Source of the DNA: JBGPLJ01 sp963826145
GTDB lineage: Bacteria > Pseudomonadota > Gammaproteobacteria > Steroidobacterales > Steroidobacteraceae
NCBI GenBank assembly: GCA_963826145.1
Contig: CAWGVW010000002.1
Coordinates: forward strand, 1,488,001 to 1,552,000
Direction of reading: 5' to 3'
DNA length: 64,000 nucleotides
The position numbers were made by a program, and so were the translations under genes. Every line of letters starts with the position of its first letter. Position 1 is the stretch's first letter. Below the pieces are notes generated by a model, which saw nothing but the letters and a program-made list of their open reading frames with translations, was not told the DNA's origin and made no database searches. Positions 1-8,499 of this stretch are shown here, in pieces.

Positions 1-2
1 CG

Positions 3-1313
3 CGCAGCGACTGGAAGGCCAAGACCAATCGGTACTCGATACTCGCCAAGCGCAGCTACGGCGGATGGCGCGAAGTCTACCGTCGTACCGACGGCGCGCA
101 ACCGGAACTGCAGGGCCTGACGGCTGATGAACAGTCGATCATCGCGGTCGGTCCGAACCGTGCTGGCCGTGAAGTCGCATGGGCCATTCCTCGGAATGGC
201 GCATCCGCCAAAGTGTTCTTCGAGGACCACGGACAGGATGTCGAAGCGTTGCTTCGGGATCGCTACACCAGCGCGCCGCTCGGCGTGCGGCTCGGCGGCC
301 TCGAGCAGGGGATGAAATGGATCGACGAGGCGGCGCAGGCACGCTACGACTCCGTGGCCACGGCATTTCCCGCCAAGAATGTCGATATCGTCGGCATCTC
401 CGAGGATCACAAGCGCGCGATTGCGCGCGTCGACAGCCCGTCGGATCCGGCGACCTACTATTACGTCGATTTCACGACGAACAAGGCCGACATCGTCGGG
501 GAGGAATACCCGCAGCTTGCGAAAGTCCCGCTTGGTCTCGTACGCACGATGCAATACAAGGCGCGTGACGGTACGATGATCCCGGCATATCTCACGCTGC
601 CGCCGGGCGAGGATCCGCAGAATCTTCCGATGGTCGTGCTGCCGCACGGGGGACCTGAAGCGCGGGACGATTACGCATTCGACTGGTGGTCGCAGTTCCT
701 CGCGACGCGCGGCTACGCGGTATTGCGGCCGCAGTTTCGCGGGTCGACCGGTTTTGGCGACGATTTCCGGCGCGCCGGCTATCGCCAGTGGGGCAGTCGC
801 ATGCAGGATGACCTGACCGATGGCGTGCTCGCGATGGTGCAGCTGGGGATCGCCGACGGGCACCGTGTCGCGATCGTAGGGGGTAGCTACGGCGGATACG
901 CCGCGCTTGCCGGCGCAGCATTCACCCCGGATGTTTATCGTTGCGCGATCAGCATCAACGGAGTTTCCGACCTGCCGGAGATGCTCGGCAGCGTCAAGGT
1001 GCAGAACGGAGCGGAATCCGATTCGCTCGCGTACTGGCTCGACAACATCGGATCGCCGTTCAACAAGACGGTCATTGCGCGCTCACCGGCCCGCGCGGCG
1101 GACCGGATCCGCATTCCGATCCTCCTGATGCACGGAGTCGATGACACCGTGGTGCCGATCGGCCAGTCCGAATCGATGGCGCGTGCGCTTGCCGATCTCG
1201 GCAAGCCGGTTGAATTCATTCGCTTGCCGGGCGAAGACCACTGGCTGTCGCGCACCGAAACGCGCCTGCGAGTGCTGACGGAAATCGAGAAGTTTCTCGC
1301 CGCGAACTTATGA
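3..1313 (+). CDS. S9-family prolyl oligopeptidase (5' truncated by window)
   Basis: This is the C-terminal part of a serine peptidase of the S9 family (acylaminoacyl/dipeptidyl peptidase type). The frame is open from the first bases, so the true start lies outside the window. The end of a beta-propeller-like region is followed by the alpha/beta-hydrolase domain. The catalytic triad is visible: the nucleophile Ser in GGSYGGYA (codon at 885-887), the acid in HGVDDTVVP (about 1140-1145) and the His in GEDHWLS (codon at 1239-1241). The family cleaves short peptides, often in the periplasm or cytoplasm. The signal peptide, if any, cannot be seen. It is convergent with the kynurenine operon and its end overlaps that of kmo by 6 bp. 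Confidence 0.9.
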   Translation, partial: RSDWKAKTNRYSILAKRSYGGWREVYRRTDGAQPELQGLTADEQSIIAVGPNRAGREVAWAIPRNGASAKVFFEDHGQDVEALLRDRYTSAPLGVRLGGLEQGMKWIDEAAQARYDSVATAFPAKNVDIVGISEDHKRAIARVDSPSDPATYYYVDFTTNKADIVGEEYPQLAKVPLGLVRTMQYKARDGTMIPAYLTLPPGEDPQNLPMVVLPHGGPEARDDYAFDWWSQFLATRGYAVLRPQFRGSTGFGDDFRRAGYRQWGSRMQDDLTDGVLAMVQLGIADGHRVAIVGGSYGGYAALAGAAFTPDVYRCAISINGVSDLPEMLGSVKVQNGAESDSLAYWLDNIGSPFNKTVIARSPARAADRIRIPILLMHGVDDTVVPIGQSESMARALADLGKPVEFIRLPGEDHWLSRTETRLRVLTEIEKFLAANL

Positions 1314-2678
1314 CGCTGCGACTTCCGCGATCGGCGCCAGCCGCTCCCCAATGAGGATTGCGGCGCGCTTCAGATCCACGTCTTCGATCCGCGCGGCACC
1401 CGTCGTCAATTCGTCGAGCAGCCTCTGCTGAATCCTGCCTCGCGCGAGCGCGTCGGCATAGCCGATCTCGTGGTGGAACATGACCATCGAGTAGCGCGGC
1501 ACGAAGCGTTCCGGAAAACGCCGCTCGAGCTCGAGCGATAGCGCCTTCTGCAGCTGGAATGTCGGATCGCGCACGGTGTCGCGCATCTCGACGTAGTTCT
1601 CGAGCGCCATTTCGGCAATAGCATCCGTGTTCGGACGCCGCATGCGCTCGAACTCCGCGAACACATCCGGCCATTCGTGGCCGGCAGCGAGGAGGTCATC
1701 GAAAACCACGCAGTCCTCGAGTGCGCAGTTCATGCCCTGTCCGTGGAAGGGCACGATGCCATGCGCCGCATCGCCGATGAGAAGCGCCGTGCGCCCGACC
1801 GACCAGGGCTCGCAATACACGGTGCCCATGCTGCCGGTCGGATTCCCGAAAAAGTCCTGCACGAGGTCCGGCATCAGCGCGAGCGCATCGGCGAAATAAC
1901 TCCGGAAGAACGCCTGGAGCACTTCGCCATTCGCGAGAGTCTCGAAACTCTCGGCGCCTTTGCGCGCGAGGAATAGAGTCACCGTGAAACTGCCGTCGAC
2001 GTTTGGCAGCGCAATGAGCATGAAGCCGCCGCGCGGCCAGATGTGCAGGCCTTGGCGCTCGATCCGGTGGCGACCGCTTGCGGTCGGCGGAATGCTGAGC
2101 TCCTTGTACTGATGAGCGAGGATCTCCTCGCGTGATGTCGCCACGCCGGTGGCAACCATCGCCGCCCGCAATACCGAACCCGATCCGTCGGCGCCGATGA
2201 CTCGATCGCAGGCGACGGTTCCATCGGAACCAGTGACCGAGTTTCGCATTGCAAGCGTCACGCGCTCGAGGTCGACGCCGGTACACGTCTCGTCGAAGTG
2301 CACTTCGACGCCGAAGTCATCGATCGCCGCTTCGATGAGAAGCTGATTGAGCGCCGCGCGCGAAACGGAATAGATCACCTCCGACGGCCGTTGCCCGTAT
2401 GGGAGCGTCGTCGTCGTGCCGTCGAGATCGTGAATGATCCGGCCTCGCATGGGGATGAGGAGCGGCTGTACGCGCTCCTCGAGTCCGGCACGGCGCAGCG
2501 CCTGCAGTCCACGCTCCGCCAGCGCGAGGTTGATGGAGCGGCCCGCGGCGACGAGGCCGCGTCTCGGATCCGCGCGCCGCTCGTAGACCGTGGTCGGAAT
2601 GCCCCGGCGCGAGAGAATGATCGCGAGCAGCGCACCGGACGGCCCGGCGCCGACGACGGTCACGCCCTCGCGGCTCAT
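1308..2678 (-). CDS. kmo: kynurenine 3-monooxygenase
   Basis: This FAD-dependent aromatic hydroxylase converts L-kynurenine to 3-hydroxykynurenine using NADPH and O2. The 456-residue length is normal for the family. The dinucleotide-binding GAGPSG is at residues 10-15. A GADGSGS motif follows in the middle, and the second FAD motif GDAAHGIVPFHGQGMNCALE lies near residue 299. The C-terminal part is the usual membrane-associating region. The start ATG overlaps the kynU stop in an ATGA junction, which supports both ends and suggests translational coupling. It is the last gene of a seven-gene operon for 3-hydroxyanthranilate degradation. Confidence 0.95.
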   Translation of the reverse strand: MSREGVTVVGAGPSGALLAIILSRRGIPTTVYERRADPRRGLVAAGRSINLALAERGLQALRRAGLEERVQPLLIPMRGRIIHDLDGTTTTLPYGQRPSEVIYSVSRAALNQLLIEAAIDDFGVEVHFDETCTGVDLERVTLAMRNSVTGSDGTVACDRVIGADGSGSVLRAAMVATGVATSREEILAHQYKELSIPPTASGRHRIERQGLHIWPRGGFMLIALPNVDGSFTVTLFLARKGAESFETLANGEVLQAFFRSYFADALALMPDLVQDFFGNPTGSMGTVYCEPWSVGRTALLIGDAAHGIVPFHGQGMNCALEDCVVFDDLLAAGHEWPDVFAEFERMRRPNTDAIAEMALENYVEMRDTVRDPTFQLQKALSLELERRFPERFVPRYSMVMFHHEIGYADALARGRIQQRLLDELTTGAARIEDVDLKRAAILIGERLAPIAEVAAS

Positions 2679-3967
2679 CCGCCCTGTGCCCCCTCTGTCG
2701 CCGCGCGTTCGAGGTGTTCAACGAAGCGCAATACCTCACCAAAGGAATTGTAGAGCGGCGTCGGCGCTGCGCGGATGAGGTCGGGCTCGCGCCAGTCCGT
2801 GATCACGCCTGCGGCTTCGAGCTGCTCGAACACCCGCCGGCCATTCGAGGCTCCTCCGATGATGCGCAGCGAAAGCTGGTTGCCGCGAGCCGCGGGATCG
2901 CGCGGCGTGACGATCGAGACCCGTCCCGCGAGACGGCTCTCCACGAGTTCGGCGAAGTATCCGGTCAATTCCACGGACTTCGTGCGCAGGCGGCCCATGC
3001 CGGCTCGGCGAAAGATGTCGAGCGATGCAATGAGCGGCGCTGCCGAGAGAATCGGCGGATTGCTCACCTGCCAGCCCTCGGCACCTGGAATCGGGCGGAA
3101 TTCCGGCCCCATCAGGAATCGCGTCGCCTTGTCGTGGCCCCACCAGCCGGCAAAGCGCGGTCGCTCGAAAGCTTCCGCATGACGCTCGTGGACAAAAGCA
3201 CCCGCAAGCGCACCTGGCCCCGAATTAAGGTACTTGTAGCTGCACCACACGGCGAAGTCCGCCCCGCACGCATGCAGACCCAATTCCACGTTGCCAATGG
3301 CATGTGCGAGATCGAATCCCGCAATGGCGCCGACGCGGTGGGCAGCGGATGCGATCGGCTCGAGATCGAAGACCTGGCCAGTGAGGTACTGCACGCCCGG
3401 GAAGAGAACGAGCGCAAGACTTGAGCCCGCGCGTTCGATTGCGTGCAGGATGTCATCCGGTCTCAGCAAATCCTCCCCTTCGCGCGGTGCGAGCTCGATG
3501 AGCGCGCTCGCCGGATCGAGGCCGTGAAAGCGAATCTGGGATTCGACCGCATAGCGGTCCGAGGGAAACGAGCCGCGTTCGACGAGAATGCGAAAGCGGC
3601 CGGCGGTCGGCCGATAGAAACTGACCATCATCAGGTGCAGATTCACGGTGAGCGAATTCATGCTCACGACTTCGTGCGCCCCGGCGCCAGTGAGCTCTGC
3701 GGTGTGCGCCGTCAGCTCTTCGTGATAGCGCACCCAGGGCCGAAGCGCCGTGTAATGCCCGAGCACGCCATGGCGGCCCCAGTCGTTGAGCTCTTCCTGG
3801 ATGTAGCGCGTCGCGGCCTTCGGCTGAAGACCGAGCGAGTGACCGGCGAAATAGATGAGCGGCCGGTCGCCTTCGCCGACCGGCAGGTGGAATTCGCCGC
3901 GAAAGCCGCGCAGCACATCGCCATAGTCGCGCTCGTCGGCAGTCGGCCGGCCCGCGGTGGCGCTCAC
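2675..3967 (-). CDS. kynU: kynureninase
   Basis: This PLP enzyme cleaves 3-hydroxykynurenine (or kynurenine) to 3-hydroxyanthranilate (or anthranilate) plus alanine. The PLP lysine sits in the family motif CSYKYLNSGPG near residue 243, and FDLAHAIGN supplies the PLP-binding Asp region. The frame stays open far upstream, but the family N-terminus begins near ERDYGDVLRGF. I therefore place the start at GTG 3967, which overlaps the upstream stop as GTGA, like the other joins in this operon. The result is 430 residues, a normal length. It stands between the formamidase-like gene and kmo. Confidence 0.95.
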   Translation of the reverse strand: MSATAGRPTADERDYGDVLRGFRGEFHLPVGEGDRPLIYFAGHSLGLQPKAATRYIQEELNDWGRHGVLGHYTALRPWVRYHEELTAHTAELTGAGAHEVVSMNSLTVNLHLMMVSFYRPTAGRFRILVERGSFPSDRYAVESQIRFHGLDPASALIELAPREGEDLLRPDDILHAIERAGSSLALVLFPGVQYLTGQVFDLEPIASAAHRVGAIAGFDLAHAIGNVELGLHACGADFAVWCSYKYLNSGPGALAGAFVHERHAEAFERPRFAGWWGHDKATRFLMGPEFRPIPGAEGWQVSNPPILSAAPLIASLDIFRRAGMGRLRTKSVELTGYFAELVESRLAGRVSIVTPRDPAARGNQLSLRIIGGASNGRRVFEQLEAAGVITDWREPDLIRAAPTPLYNSFGEVLRFVEHLERAATEGAQGG

Positions 3968-4800
3968 GATGCGCGCGCTCCGCCGACGATCGGATAGATT
4001 ACGGGGCGGCTCGGCGCCGCGTCGCTCGCAAATGGCGCGATCTGCAGATCGATCAGATACCAGCCGTCCTTTACCGCTGTCGGCACGAATGCGAGCTCCG
4101 TGATGGTGGCGTGCGGGCGCTTTGCCGCCTTCGCTTCCCGCGAACCCGCAGGCAGGCCCCAGAAAGTGCGATGCCCGGTGAGGCGGCCTTCGTCGTAGCT
4201 GCGATCGAGCGACGGCAAGTCGGTCACGAGATGCTCGATGCCGCGCGCGACGGCAAGTTCGATCGCCTCGCGCGAAAAGTACGGCGGCGGATTGTCCGCA
4301 CGATAGCGACGACGTGGCTTGTCGGAGTAGTTCGGTTGCGTGCGGATGACCCACACCTCCGCCTTGCGCTCCGGCCAGCGCGCGAGCGCGGCTTCCAGGG
4401 ATCTTGCGGTTACCAGGAGGTCTCCCGGCTTTGGTTCGGGCGCGGTGCGCTCCGCGCTCATCTCCACCGATTCCGGTTTCACGCTCATCAGCAAGGCAAT
4501 GTGAAGGCCGGGCCGCAAGGCGTCGCGTACGCTCACGCGATCGTCCGTGACGTGACCGACGCACTCCGTGTGTGTGCCGTTGCAATGGGGAGTCAGATGA
4601 TACTCACTGCAGTTGCAGCTTCCTCCCTCGCGGGTATCGCCGACGAAGCCCTCGACCTGCAAAGGAACCGCTCTTGCGGCCGGCGCACCGAAGTAGGAAG
4701 GCTGGGCGCCGCCGAACTCGAGCGCGATGGACAGGTCGCTCGGCCGCGCGAGGTCGGCCTTGATCTCCTCGCCATTGACCGACATCACGAGGGTTCTCAC
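3964..4800 (-). CDS. kynB: cyclase-family protein, probable kynurenine formamidase
   Basis: The protein belongs to the metal-dependent cyclase family (PF04199), which includes bacterial kynurenine formamidase KynB. The metal-binding signature appears near residues 70-80 as HCNGTHTECVGH. The family form is HxGTHxD; here Glu replaces the Asp. Position between the ACMSD and kynureninase genes makes N-formylkynurenine hydrolysis the most likely role, but this is inferred from context. A longer N-terminus starting at 4830 is open. GTG 4800 is preferred because it overlaps the ACMSD stop as GTGA, giving 278 residues. Sequence level divergence from classical KynB (usually about 210 residues) leaves some doubt, so the symbol is tentative. 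Confidence 0.7.
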   Translation of the reverse strand: MRTLVMSVNGEEIKADLARPSDLSIALEFGGAQPSYFGAPAARAVPLQVEGFVGDTREGGSCNCSEYHLTPHCNGTHTECVGHVTDDRVSVRDALRPGLHIALLMSVKPESVEMSAERTAPEPKPGDLLVTARSLEAALARWPERKAEVWVIRTQPNYSDKPRRRYRADNPPPYFSREAIELAVARGIEHLVTDLPSLDRSYDEGRLTGHRTFWGLPAGSREAKAAKRPHATITELAFVPTAVKDGWYLIDLQIAPFASDAAPSRPVIYPIVGGARAS

Positions 4801-5807
4801 TGGAAGCGGTCCCGCGTGAGTCCGAGCCATTCGAGCGCCGTTCCGTGCAGGAGCTGCGCGGTCGTCGCCTCATCGAGGCCCATCGATTCGATCATCGTGC
4901 CCGGCCGCTCCTCGCCGAGCGGAAAGGGATAGTCGCTCCCGAGCGCAATGGTGCGCGCACCCATGAGCTTAAGCATGTAGCGCAGGAAATCCGGGTCGTG
5001 CACCAGCGAGTCGACGAAGAAGCGGCCGATGTAGGCGCTCGGGTTCGTCTTGTTATTGACTGCGACGAGATCGGGCCGGGCGTGAAACCCATGTTCGATG
5101 CGCCCGAGGCTCGAGGGAAACGCGCCGCCGCCGTGCGCGAAGCAGACGCGCAGGTTCGGCAGCCTTTCGAGGACGCCGCCGAAGATCATGCAGCAGATCG
5201 AGAGCGAGGTTTCCGCGGGCATGCCGACCAGCCACGGCAGCCAGTAGCGATCCATGCGCTCCCGACCGAGCATGTCCCAGGGGTGCACGAACACCGCCGC
5301 GCCGAGTTCCTGCGCCGCCTCGAACACCGCGACGACGCGTCGGTCGTCGAGATTGCGGCCGTTGATGTGCGAGCCGATTTCGATGCCGGCAAGCCCGAGC
5401 ACCTTCACGCAGCGCTCGAGTTCGCGGATTGCGAGGTCCGAATCCTGCATCGGCACGGTGCCGAGCCCGATGAAGCGCTTGGGAAAGCGATGCACGAGGC
5501 CCGCAATGTGATCGTTCAGGAAGCGCGACAGGTCAAGCGCATCTTCCGCGCGCGCCCAGTAGCTGAACATCACCGGTACCGTCGAGAGCACCTGTACGCC
5601 GACGCCGTGGGCCTCGCAGTCCTTGAGGCGGACATCCGCGTCCCAGCAGTTCGCATCGACGCGACGGAAGAGTTTGCCTTCCTGGACCATGCGCGCGCAG
5701 CCCGGACCTGTGTGCTCGATCTGCACCCAGCCGCCATAACCGTAGCGCTCGGCGAGATTCGGCCAGTTCTCCGGAATGACGTGGGTGTGGATATCGATCT
5801 TGAACAT
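4797..5807 (-). CDS. 2-amino-3-carboxymuconate-6-semialdehyde decarboxylase (ACMSD)
   Basis: This amidohydrolase-fold zinc decarboxylase converts 2-amino-3-carboxymuconate-6-semialdehyde to 2-aminomuconate-6-semialdehyde. It diverts the ring-opened product away from quinolinate and NAD synthesis and towards catabolism. Zinc ligands are visible: H7 and H9 in IDIHTHVIPE, His in FVHPWDMLG near 175, His in CFAHGGGA near 223 and Asp in GSDYPFP near 290. The length of 336 residues matches bacterial ACMSD (NbaD type). It lies 12 bases after the HAAO stop, and its own stop overlaps the next start. The presence of ACMSD is what marks this operon as degradative. Confidence 0.95.
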   Translation of the reverse strand: MFKIDIHTHVIPENWPNLAERYGYGGWVQIEHTGPGCARMVQEGKLFRRVDANCWDADVRLKDCEAHGVGVQVLSTVPVMFSYWARAEDALDLSRFLNDHIAGLVHRFPKRFIGLGTVPMQDSDLAIRELERCVKVLGLAGIEIGSHINGRNLDDRRVVAVFEAAQELGAAVFVHPWDMLGRERMDRYWLPWLVGMPAETSLSICCMIFGGVLERLPNLRVCFAHGGGAFPSSLGRIEHGFHARPDLVAVNNKTNPSAYIGRFFVDSLVHDPDFLRYMLKLMGARTIALGSDYPFPLGEERPGTMIESMGLDEATTAQLLHGTALEWLGLTRDRFQ

Positions 5808-5819
5808 GCGCCGCGCCGA

Positions 5820-6335
5820 TCAACCCGGGGGTTGCATCACCGTTCCGCAATGGCGGCAGGTGCGCAGCGCGATGTCGCCGAAGAAGCGGGCGAATACCGG
5901 AGGAAACTCGGTCTCGATGTTCGTCAGTTCGAAATACTCTTCGTAGAGGAGCCTGTCGCACTTCTCGCAGTACCACTGCAGGCCATCGCGCTCGCCTGGC
6001 CGGCGCTTGCGTTCGATCACGAGGCCGATCGTGCCGGCATAGCGCTGCGGGGAATGCGGCATCTTCGCGGGCAACAGAAAAAGCTCGCCTTCGCGGATCG
6101 TGACATCGACGACGCGTCCGTGCTGGATGGTCTTCAGCAGCATGTCGCCGTCGAGCTGGTAGAAGAATTCCTCGGCCGGATCGAAGTGATAGTCCTTGCG
6201 CGAATTCGGGCCGCCGACCGCCATCACGATGAAGTCGCCCCCGTCATAGATCATCTTGTTGCCGACGGGCGGCTTCAGCAGCGCGCGGTTCTCTTCGATC
6301 CACCGCAGGAAGTTGATCGGCGACGGGGAGGTCAT
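5820..6335 (-). CDS. 3-hydroxyanthranilate 3,4-dioxygenase
   Basis: This non-haem Fe(II) cupin dioxygenase opens the ring of 3-hydroxyanthranilate. The iron ligands H50, E56 and H94 are seen in DYHFDPAEEFFY and KMPHSPQRY. The C-terminus carries the second, rubredoxin-like metal site of bacterial enzymes, with CEKC at 123-126 and CRHC at 160-163. The length of 171 residues is usual for the bacterial (NbaC) form. It is separated from the upstream deaminase gene by 138 bases that hold a large palindromic repeat, while downstream spacing is tight. The product is labile, so co-expression with ACMSD just downstream makes sense. Confidence 0.96.
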   Translation of the reverse strand: MTSPSPINFLRWIEENRALLKPPVGNKMIYDGGDFIVMAVGGPNSRKDYHFDPAEEFFYQLDGDMLLKTIQHGRVVDVTIREGELFLLPAKMPHSPQRYAGTIGLVIERKRRPGERDGLQWYCEKCDRLLYEEYFELTNIETEFPPVFARFFGDIALRTCRHCGTVMQPPG

Positions 6336-6351
6336 GACAGTCTTGGTTTGC

Positions 6352-6464
6352 GAGCGTTGAGTCGGGGAAGTCCTTTCGGGATCGTAAAAAACAGGACGTT
6401 TTTTCCGAAGCCTCCAGGGATGGATTTACGGCGGTCCCGAAAGGACTTCCCCGACTCAACGCTC
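6352..6464. repeat. Palindromic repeat family A, copy A1
   Basis: The core runs from 6364 to 6452 (89 bp) and is bounded by GGGGAAGTCCTTTCGGG and its complement. The stem continues outward for 12 more perfect pairs (GAGCGTTGAGTC at 6352-6363 and its complement at 6453-6464), giving 29 perfect pairs in all. The 55-base centre contains GGACGTTTTTTCC-like short palindromes and CCTCCAGGGATGGATTTACG. A second full copy is at 24123-24211 and a decayed one at 22233-22290. It lies between the aminomuconate deaminase stop and the HAAO start, inside an operon. Confidence 0.9.
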
Positions 6465-6473
6465 CTGCCCACG

Positions 6474-6896
6474 TCAGTCCTCAACCGTCGCGATGCACTT
6501 GAGCTCGATCGAGATCGGTCCGGGCAGGCGTGAGACGCCGACCGTCGTGCGGCAGGGCGGAATGTCGCCGAAGTATTCCGCGTACACGCGGTTGTAGACG
6601 GCGAAGTCCCGTTCCAGATGCGTGAGGAATACCGTCACGTCGACGAGCTGCAGCCAGCTCGATCCCGCTTCCTCGAGGATGTAGCGCACGTTGTCGAAGA
6701 CGGCATGGCATTGCGCTTCGATGTCGTGATCGGTGATGTGGCCATGCGCGTCGTGGATGAGACCCGGGATCGTCTTTTCGCCGCGGCGGCGCGGCCCGAT
6801 GCCGGAGAGGAAGAGGAGATTGCCGACGCGCCGCGCATGCGGATAGGGGCCAAGCGGCTCCGGCGCCCGCGAGCTGGTGATGACGGAAGTAGTCAT
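6474..6896 (-). CDS. RidA-family 2-aminomuconate deaminase
   Basis: The protein has the RidA/YjgF/YER057c fold (140 residues), with the conserved Arg in PPCRTTVGVSRLP near residue 113. Generic RidA proteins hydrolyse reactive enamines or imines. In the 2-nitrobenzoate and tryptophan/kynurenine catabolic clusters of other bacteria a RidA homologue (NbaF type) deaminates 2-aminomuconate to 4-oxalocrotonate. Placement between the semialdehyde dehydrogenase and HAAO genes makes that role likely here. It follows the dehydrogenase by 18 bases. The specific substrate is inferred from context; the family is certain. Confidence 0.85.
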   Translation of the reverse strand: MTTSVITSSRAPEPLGPYPHARRVGNLLFLSGIGPRRRGEKTIPGLIHDAHGHITDHDIEAQCHAVFDNVRYILEEAGSSWLQLVDVTVFLTHLERDFAVYNRVYAEYFGDIPPCRTTVGVSRLPGPISIELKCIATVED

Positions 6897-6914
6897 GTCG
6901 TGAGCTCCTTTTTC

Positions 6915-8363
6915 TCAAGCATACTGCACGCATACGTTCTTGGGTTCGGTGAAGAACCTGAGCGCCTCGAGGCCGCCTTCGCGGCCGAGGCCGGAGTGCT
7001 TGACGCCGCCGATCGGCGTACGCAGGTCGCGCATCAGCCAGGTGTTGATCCAGACAACGCCCGCCTCGAGCTGCTCGGCTACGCGGTGGCAGCGCGCAAC
7101 GTCGCGGCTCCAGACCGAGGCGGCGAGGCCAAAACGCGTCGAGTTTGCGATCGCGAGGGCCTCGCTCTCACCCGTGAAAGGCAGGAGCGTTGCCACGGGG
7201 CCGAAGATCTCTTCCTGATTGACGGAGCAGTCGGCCGCAAGGCCGTCGATGAGCGTCGGCGCGATGAACCAGCCGCCCGCGCAGCGCTGCTCCCTCATCG
7301 TGACGCGCGTGCCGCCGCAGAGAATGCGGCCGTTGAGGCGCCGTGCCTCCTCGATGGCCGCGAGCACCTTTTTCATGTGTGGTTCGGACACGATGGCGCC
7401 CTGGTCGGTGGCCGGATCGAGCGGATCGCCGATGCGAAGCCCCTTGACGCGGGCGACCAGCGCGTCGCGGAAGCGCTCGTAGATCGAGGCTTCGATCAGG
7501 ATGCGCGATCCGCACAGGCAGATCTCGCCCTGGTTCGTGAATGCGGAGCGTACGCATCCGTTGACCGCGGTGTCGAAATCGGCGTCCGCGAAGACAAGCG
7601 TCGCATTCTTGCCGCCGAGCTCGAGCGTTACGCGCTTGAAGTCCCTGGCGGCGGCTGTCGCGATGGCGCGGCCAGTAGCGGTGCCGCCCGTGAAAGAGAT
7701 AGCGCGTATCGCAGGATGGTCGATCAATGCCTGTCCGGTGCCGGCGCCGGATCCCTGCACGACATTAAGCACGCCCGCCGGCAGGGCGAGATCGGAACAC
7801 AGCTCACCGAAGAGTGCGGCGGTGAGCGGCGTGAATTCCGATGGCTTGGCGATCACGCAGTTGCCGGTCGCGAGTGCCGGCGCCACTTTCCACGACAGGA
7901 GATAGAGCGGCAGATTCCAGGGTGAAATGCACGCGACCACGCCGAGCGGCTGGCGCAGCGTGTAGTTGATCGCCGTGCCCGGCATGGCGTGCGCCTCGGT
8001 CGCGAACTGCCCTGCGGCATCGGCGAAGAAGCGGAAGTTCGACACTGCCCGTGGGATGTCGAGGGAAGCCGCGAGCTTCAGGGGCTTCCCGGTGTCCTCG
8101 CTTTCCGCCCTGGCGAACTCGGCCGCCCGGTGTTCGATGGCGTCCGCGATTCGGTTGAGCCAGTGCTTGCGCTCTTCGGTCCTGAAAGAGCGCCAGGCGG
8201 GCCAGGCGGCGGCCGCGGCGGCGGCTGCGGCGCCGACATCGGCAGCATCCGACTCCGGGGCGAGCGCCAGGACGCCTCCCGTCGCGGGTTCGAAGATTTC
8301 GAAGGTCCGCCCACTGGCGGCTGGCAGATGGCGACCCCCGATATAGTTCTGTAACCGGCGCAT
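6915..8363 (-). CDS. 2-aminomuconate 6-semialdehyde dehydrogenase
   Basis: This NAD-dependent aldehyde dehydrogenase (482 residues from ATG 8363) oxidises 2-aminomuconate semialdehyde to 2-aminomuconate. Family motifs are present: CVIAKPSEFTPL in the cofactor site, LELGGKNATLVF with the general-base Glu near 249, and NQGEICLCGSRI with the catalytic Cys near 283. The start MRRLQNYIGGRHLP is chosen because 2-hydroxy/2-aminomuconate semialdehyde dehydrogenases begin in this way; an open stretch further upstream has no homology. It is the first gene of the operon. A TATACT box lies about 30 bases upstream. Confidence 0.88.
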   Translation of the reverse strand: MRRLQNYIGGRHLPAASGRTFEIFEPATGGVLALAPESDAADVGAAAAAAAAAWPAWRSFRTEERKHWLNRIADAIEHRAAEFARAESEDTGKPLKLAASLDIPRAVSNFRFFADAAGQFATEAHAMPGTAINYTLRQPLGVVACISPWNLPLYLLSWKVAPALATGNCVIAKPSEFTPLTAALFGELCSDLALPAGVLNVVQGSGAGTGQALIDHPAIRAISFTGGTATGRAIATAAARDFKRVTLELGGKNATLVFADADFDTAVNGCVRSAFTNQGEICLCGSRILIEASIYERFRDALVARVKGLRIGDPLDPATDQGAIVSEPHMKKVLAAIEEARRLNGRILCGGTRVTMREQRCAGGWFIAPTLIDGLAADCSVNQEEIFGPVATLLPFTGESEALAIANSTRFGLAASVWSRDVARCHRVAEQLEAGVVWINTWLMRDLRTPIGGVKHSGLGREGGLEALRFFTEPKNVCVQYA

Positions 8364-8393
8364 CCGGGTCCGAAGGGTGCTGGCAGGGCGGCC

Positions 8394-8399
8394 AGTATA
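8394..8399 (-). promoter_or_regulatory. Candidate -10 box of the kynurenine operon
   Basis: Read on the minus strand, TATACT stands 31 bases before the dehydrogenase start and matches TATAAT at 5 of 6 positions. The expected -35 position (8417-8422) reads CCGGCC and is not a sigma-70 box. The promoter may therefore depend on an activator, which fits a catabolic operon. No regulator gene adjoins the operon in this window. Confidence 0.4.
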
Positions 8400-8459
8400 G
8401 CGGGGTTCCGGGGCCGGGCCGGATGCCCCGGAACTCAAAGTTGTCGGATGCGGTCGACG

Positions 8460-8469
8460 GGTGTACACC
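8460..8469. promoter_or_regulatory. Perfect 10-bp palindrome GGTGTACACC
   Basis: GGTGTACACC is a perfect palindrome in the 136-bp intergenic region between the divergent kynurenine operon and the secreted-protein gene. It lies about 65 bases upstream of the operon's TATACT box and 31 bases before the plus-strand start. That placement suits a transcription factor site, but a single short palindrome may be chance. Confidence 0.25.
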
Positions 8470-8499
8470 TAGTCCAAAGACTTGCCAGGAGCCCGAATC

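Noticed and set aside
2675..4585. Kynureninase extended to a 636-residue protein
   Set aside because: The extra N-terminus overlaps the formamidase-like gene in another frame and has no homology; the GTGA junction at 3967 gives a normal kynureninase.
6352..6464. An insertion sequence or integron attC site
   Set aside because: No transposase or integrase is encoded and the 89-bp core lacks attC R and L box organisation; it is treated as a dispersed palindromic repeat.
4845..6533. A long plus-strand open frame (over 550 codons) antisense to the ACMSD and HAAO genes
   Set aside because: Both minus-strand genes have intact catalytic residues and tight operon joins; the plus-strand frame has no recognisable domain and a composition expected of a shadow.
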